The notes below the pieces were generated by a model. That model made no database searches and was not told where the DNA came from. It saw only the letters and a list, made by a program, of their open reading frames with translations. A stretch of DNA of 64,000 nt from Actinomadura meyerae (GTDB lineage: Bacteria; Actinomycetota; Actinomycetes; Streptosporangiales; Streptosporangiaceae): contig NZ_FZOR01000006.1 of assembly GCF_900188445.1 (NCBI RefSeq), positions 186,001 through 250,000 on the forward strand. Reading direction: 5' to 3'. Positions within the stretch are counted from its first letter, which is position 1, and every line of letters begins with the position of its first letter. Positions 60,590 to 64,000 of the stretch are shown here, piece by piece. Position numbers and translations under genes: made by a program.

Positions 60590-60656
60590 GACACGGGTCC
60601 TCCCCGGACCGGACCGGATCGAACCGGGGAGGCGGCGTGCCGCTCGGGCGTCCCCC

Positions 60657-60890
60657 TCAGGCGTCGTCGTCGGCGCCGGACTTGGCCGCCGCGCTCCGCG
60701 CGGCCTCCGCCCGCTCCCACGCCTCCTGCTTGAGGTCCGCCTCGCTCGGGGCCTGGATCTTCGCCATCTGCTTGCGCATCGAGCGGATCAGGAAGACCGT
60801 CGCGGCCAGCAGGGCGAGGAACACCGCGAACCCGAGGAAGCCGGGGCTGACCGTGTCATCGTTCAGCGGCATGGCGTAGAGGGGAGGCAT
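60657..60890 (-). CDS. Small single-pass membrane protein downstream of mca
   Basis: A 77-residue protein with one transmembrane helix (GFAVFLALLAATVFLIRSM) and a charged cytoplasmic tail (QAPSEADLKQEAWERAEAAR). It is coupled to mca by a TAATG overlap. Conserved next to mca in actinobacteria (Rv1083 from memory); function unknown. ATG 60872 is a possible shorter start. Confidence 0.82.
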   Translation of the reverse strand: MPPLYAMPLNDDTVSPGFLGFAVFLALLAATVFLIRSMRKQMAKIQAPSEADLKQEAWERAEAARSAAAKSGADDDA

Positions 60891-61819
60891 TAGAGATGCA
60901 CCTTCTCCCGGATGCCGGCGAACAGGTCGTCCTCCGGCACCTCGGTGTCGACGAGGGACCTGGCCAAATGGTAGTCCTCAGTGGGCCATGCCTCGCGCTG
61001 GACGTCCATCGGCACGACGAACCAGAACCCGTTGGGGTCGATCTGCGTGGCGTGGGCGAGCAGGGCGCGGTCCCGGGTCTCGAAGTAGTCTGCGCACTCG
61101 ACGCGGGTGGTGACCTCCCACGTGGCGCGGCTGTCGTCGCCGTCCTCGAAGCGCTTCAGCCAGTCGGCGTAGGGCGACTCGAGACCGGCCTTCTCCATCG
61201 CCGTGTGCAGGGCGAGGATGCGGTCCTTGCTGAAGGTCATGTGGTAGTAGAGCTTGAGCGGCTGCCAGGGCTCGCCCGCCTCGGGGTAGCGCTCCGGGTC
61301 GCCGGCCGCCTCGAACGCCTCCACCGACACCTCGTGGCACTTCACGTGGTCGGGGTGGGGGTAGCCGCCCTTCTCGTCGTAGGTGAGCATCACGTGGGGG
61401 CGGAAGTCGCGGACGGCGCGCACCAGCGGCTCGGCGGCGGTCTCCAGCGGCTCCAGCGCGAAGCAGCCTTCGGGAAGCGGGGGCAGCGGGTCGCCCTCGG
61501 GGAAGCCGGAGTCGACGAAGCCGAGCCAGCGCTGCCGGACGCCCAGGATCTCGCGGGCCGCCGCCATCTCGGCCTCGCGGACCTTGCCGATGTCGGCCTT
61601 GATCTCCGGCCGGTCCATCGCCGGGTTCAGGATGTCGCCGCGCTCGCCGCCGGTGCAGGTGACGACCAGCACCTCGACGCCGTCGGCGACGTACTTCGCC
61701 ATCGTGGCCGCGCCCTTGCTGGACTCGTCGTCGGGATGGGCGTGCACCGCCATGAGGCGCAGCGGCCCGTCGCCGCGGCGGGGCCGGTCCAGCGTCGTAC
61801 CGTCGATGACCTCGGACAC
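60890..61819 (-). CDS. mca: Mycothiol S-conjugate amidase
   Basis: A 309-residue zinc amidase that cleaves mycothiol-toxin conjugates so the mercapturic acid can be exported. LmbE-fold motifs are LMAVHAHPDDESSKGAATMAK, VTCTGGERGDI, LTYDEKGGYPHPDHVKCHEV and GFVDSGFPEGDPLPPLPEGCF. The YYHMTFSKDRI region and length separate Mca from MshB. GTG 61819 follows GGGAGATC. Its presence implies a mycothiol-producing host. Confidence 0.95.
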   Translation of the reverse strand: MSEVIDGTTLDRPRRGDGPLRLMAVHAHPDDESSKGAATMAKYVADGVEVLVVTCTGGERGDILNPAMDRPEIKADIGKVREAEMAAAREILGVRQRWLGFVDSGFPEGDPLPPLPEGCFALEPLETAAEPLVRAVRDFRPHVMLTYDEKGGYPHPDHVKCHEVSVEAFEAAGDPERYPEAGEPWQPLKLYYHMTFSKDRILALHTAMEKAGLESPYADWLKRFEDGDDSRATWEVTTRVECADYFETRDRALLAHATQIDPNGFWFVVPMDVQREAWPTEDYHLARSLVDTEVPEDDLFAGIREKVHL

Positions 61820-61931
61820 GTTGGGGATCTCCCTCTCCGAACTCTTGGCGGCCCCCCGGTTCGAGGCATGCGCCAGCACAGACGAGAATTGTCCCTGACA
61901 ACGTCCGCACACCGCACGGAGATTCCCCGCC

Positions 61932-62315
61932 ATGACGACGAGCGTGTCGAAACCCGCGGCCCCGGCGGAGCCCCGTCGCGGGCGGGCCGGAATGGTGGTC
62001 GCCGGGATCCTGGCGACGCTGATGGCGGTGGGCATGGGGATTCTCGCCCTGCACGCCGGGCAGACTCCGGGGATCGTCCCGCAGACCGTCTCCTACGACA
62101 TCACCGACACCTCGGTGACGATCAACTACACGGTGGCCAAGCGGAAGGGCGAGGCGGTCCACTGCACGGTCGACGCCTACGACTCCGACTTCGTGATCCT
62201 GGCGGAGACGAAGGTCTCCGCGCCGGCCGGGAAGTCCGGCGTCAAGGGGACGGAGACGCTGGCGACGCCGCGGCGGGCCACCGGGGCCCGGATCCACGAC
62301 TGCGTCAAGGAATGA
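61932..62315 (+). CDS. DUF4307 membrane protein
   Basis: A 127-residue protein with one N-terminal helix (MVVAGILATLMAVGMGILAL) and an immunoglobulin-like extracytoplasmic domain (SYDITDTSVTINYTVAKRKG, AVHCTVDAYDSDF) with two cysteines that could pair. DUF4307 is actinobacterial, divergent from mca and upstream of greA. Function unknown. Confidence 0.87.
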   Translation: MTTSVSKPAAPAEPRRGRAGMVVAGILATLMAVGMGILALHAGQTPGIVPQTVSYDITDTSVTINYTVAKRKGEAVHCTVDAYDSDFVILAETKVSAPAGKSGVKGTETLATPRRATGARIHDCVKE

Positions 62316-62517
62316 CCCCGCCGGGACGGGCCGCCGGACCAGGGACGCGCCGGGCCCATGGTGAACCGCGATTGGCGGATTGCGGACGCCGAGTTCAGGG
62401 AACCTTTACCCGCACACACCGGATAGGCTAGAGGTTTCACCCGGCCGCACTTCATGTCGATGTGACACCCACCCGCGTGGGCGGGTGAGGATCGCAACAT
62501 GTGGATGAGGAGTACCC

Positions 62518-63018
62518 GTGACCGAGACCCGCGCTGACAACGTCACCTGGCTCACCCAGGAGGCGTACGACCGGCTCAAGAGCGAGCTGGACCACCTGTC
62601 GGGCCCGGGCCGCATCGAGATCGCTCAGAAGATCGAGGCGGCGCGGGAGGAGGGCGACCTGCGCGAGAACGGCGGCTACCACGCGGCCAAGGAGGAACAG
62701 GGCAAGATCGAGGGCCGCATCCTCCAGCTCCAGAGCATCCTGGAGAACGCGCGCGTGGGCGAGGCCCCGCGCACGGAGGGCGTCGTGGGCCCCGGCATGA
62801 CCGTCACGGTCTCCTTCGAGGGGGACGACGAGGAGGTCACCTTCCTGCTCGCCTCCCGCGAGGAGGTCGGCGCCCCCATCGACGTCTACTCGCCCAAGTC
62901 GCCCCTCGGGGCCGCCATCGACGGCAAGAAGGTCGGCGAGAAGGCCACCTACACCCTGCCGAACGGGCGCTCCATGAGCGTCGAGATCCTCGACGCGACG
63001 CCGTACGGGGGCGTGTGA
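62518..63018 (+). CDS. greA: Transcription elongation factor GreA
   Basis: A 166-residue factor that rescues backtracked RNA polymerase by stimulating transcript cleavage. The N-terminal coiled coil carries LTQEAYDRLKSELDHLSG, the acidic tip REEGDLRENGGYHAAKEEQG and LQLQSILENARVG. The C-terminal FKBP-like domain has FLLASREE, SPKSPLGAAIDGKKVGE. GTG 62518 has GAGGAG seven bases upstream. TAGGCT at 62424-62429 is a possible -10 box. Confidence 0.97.
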   Translation: MTETRADNVTWLTQEAYDRLKSELDHLSGPGRIEIAQKIEAAREEGDLRENGGYHAAKEEQGKIEGRILQLQSILENARVGEAPRTEGVVGPGMTVTVSFEGDDEEVTFLLASREEVGAPIDVYSPKSPLGAAIDGKKVGEKATYTLPNGRSMSVEILDATPYGGV

Positions 63019-63046
63019 CCCCCGGAGCCTGATGCCGAGGTGAGAG

Positions 63047-63080
63047 CCGCCGGACGGAGCGACCCGTCCGGCGGTTTTTT
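63047..63080 (+). terminator. Intrinsic terminator after greA
   Basis: An 11-bp perfect stem (63047-63057 with 63064-63074), a 6-base loop and TTTTTT at 63075-63080. Confidence 0.95.
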
Positions 63081-63100
63081 CGTTGCCGCAGGCGCGCTAG

Positions 63101-64000
<900 letters not shown>

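Noticed and set aside
61890-61902. TTGTC-CCT-GACAA dyad between mca and DUF4307
   Set aside because: A perfect but short 13-base dyad; with no regulator linked to it I cannot separate it from chance, so it is not listed as a feature.

Overview
The window is 64 kb of very GC-rich, gene-dense DNA with strong third-position G/C bias and frequent GTG/TTG starts and ATGA overlaps. It comes from a mycothiol-producing actinomycete: it carries a mycothiol S-conjugate amidase (mca), an F420/PPOX-type oxidoreductase, a c-di-AMP (ydaO-type) riboswitch in front of a NlpC/P60 hydrolase, DUF4245/DUF4307/DUF6542 proteins and Ser/Thr kinases. Gene content and style suggest Streptosporangiales (an Actinomadura-like organism); that placement is inference. 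No tRNA, rRNA, CRISPR array or insertion sequence was recognised.

Layout. (1) 1-8944: the 3' end of a probable LytR-type gene, a prepilin peptidase, then a tightly coupled six-gene operon: DUF4282 membrane protein, membrane Ser/Thr kinase, coiled-coil protein, AAA+ ATPase, small radical SAM protein and zinc-ribbon/FHA protein. This looks like a phospho-signalling system built around an AAA+ machine and a radical SAM enzyme, and it is the best candidate for an undescribed system. (2) 9023-13725: typA, the riboswitch-controlled cell-wall hydrolase, a hairpin-rich intergenic element, and a Nudix/Mut7-C pair. (3) 13758-24732: a minus-strand conjugation-like (Tcp/VirB) operon: TcpC, small membrane protein, TcpE fused to a ParA/MinD-like domain lacking both signature lysines, a 78-codon coupled ORF, VirB4 ATPase, TrbL/VirB6 channel, a membrane-anchored protein and a transglycosylase/P60 hydrolase. 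No relaxase or coupling protein is in the window. (4) 25202-63018: a conserved actinobacterial core. From memory its gene content follows M. tuberculosis Rv1112 back to Rv1080c (ychF, DUF6542, ispH, lipid-droplet protein, xseA, xseB, DUF4245, glpX, fumarase, phoH2, uppS-like, DUF255, small membrane protein, mca, DUF4307, greA), interspersed with transporters and regulators. (5) 63101-64000: an Lrp/AsnC regulator divergent from the 5' end of hppD.

How the parts work together. Central metabolism (glpX, both fumarase classes flanking a Ser/Thr kinase), isoprenoid/cell-wall supply (ispH, uppS-like), wall remodelling (four P60/SLT enzymes), RNA and DNA processing (rnz, xseAB, rmuC, phoH2, Mut7-C) and transport (an ABC-2 pair, two MFS pumps, one EamA exporter) are interleaved. 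Several regulators lie beside or divergent from probable targets (MocR with EamA; TetR with the DHA2 pump; Lrp with hppD), with visible dyads between them. Intrinsic terminators close the kinase/FHA operon, the P60 gene, the lipid-droplet gene and greA.
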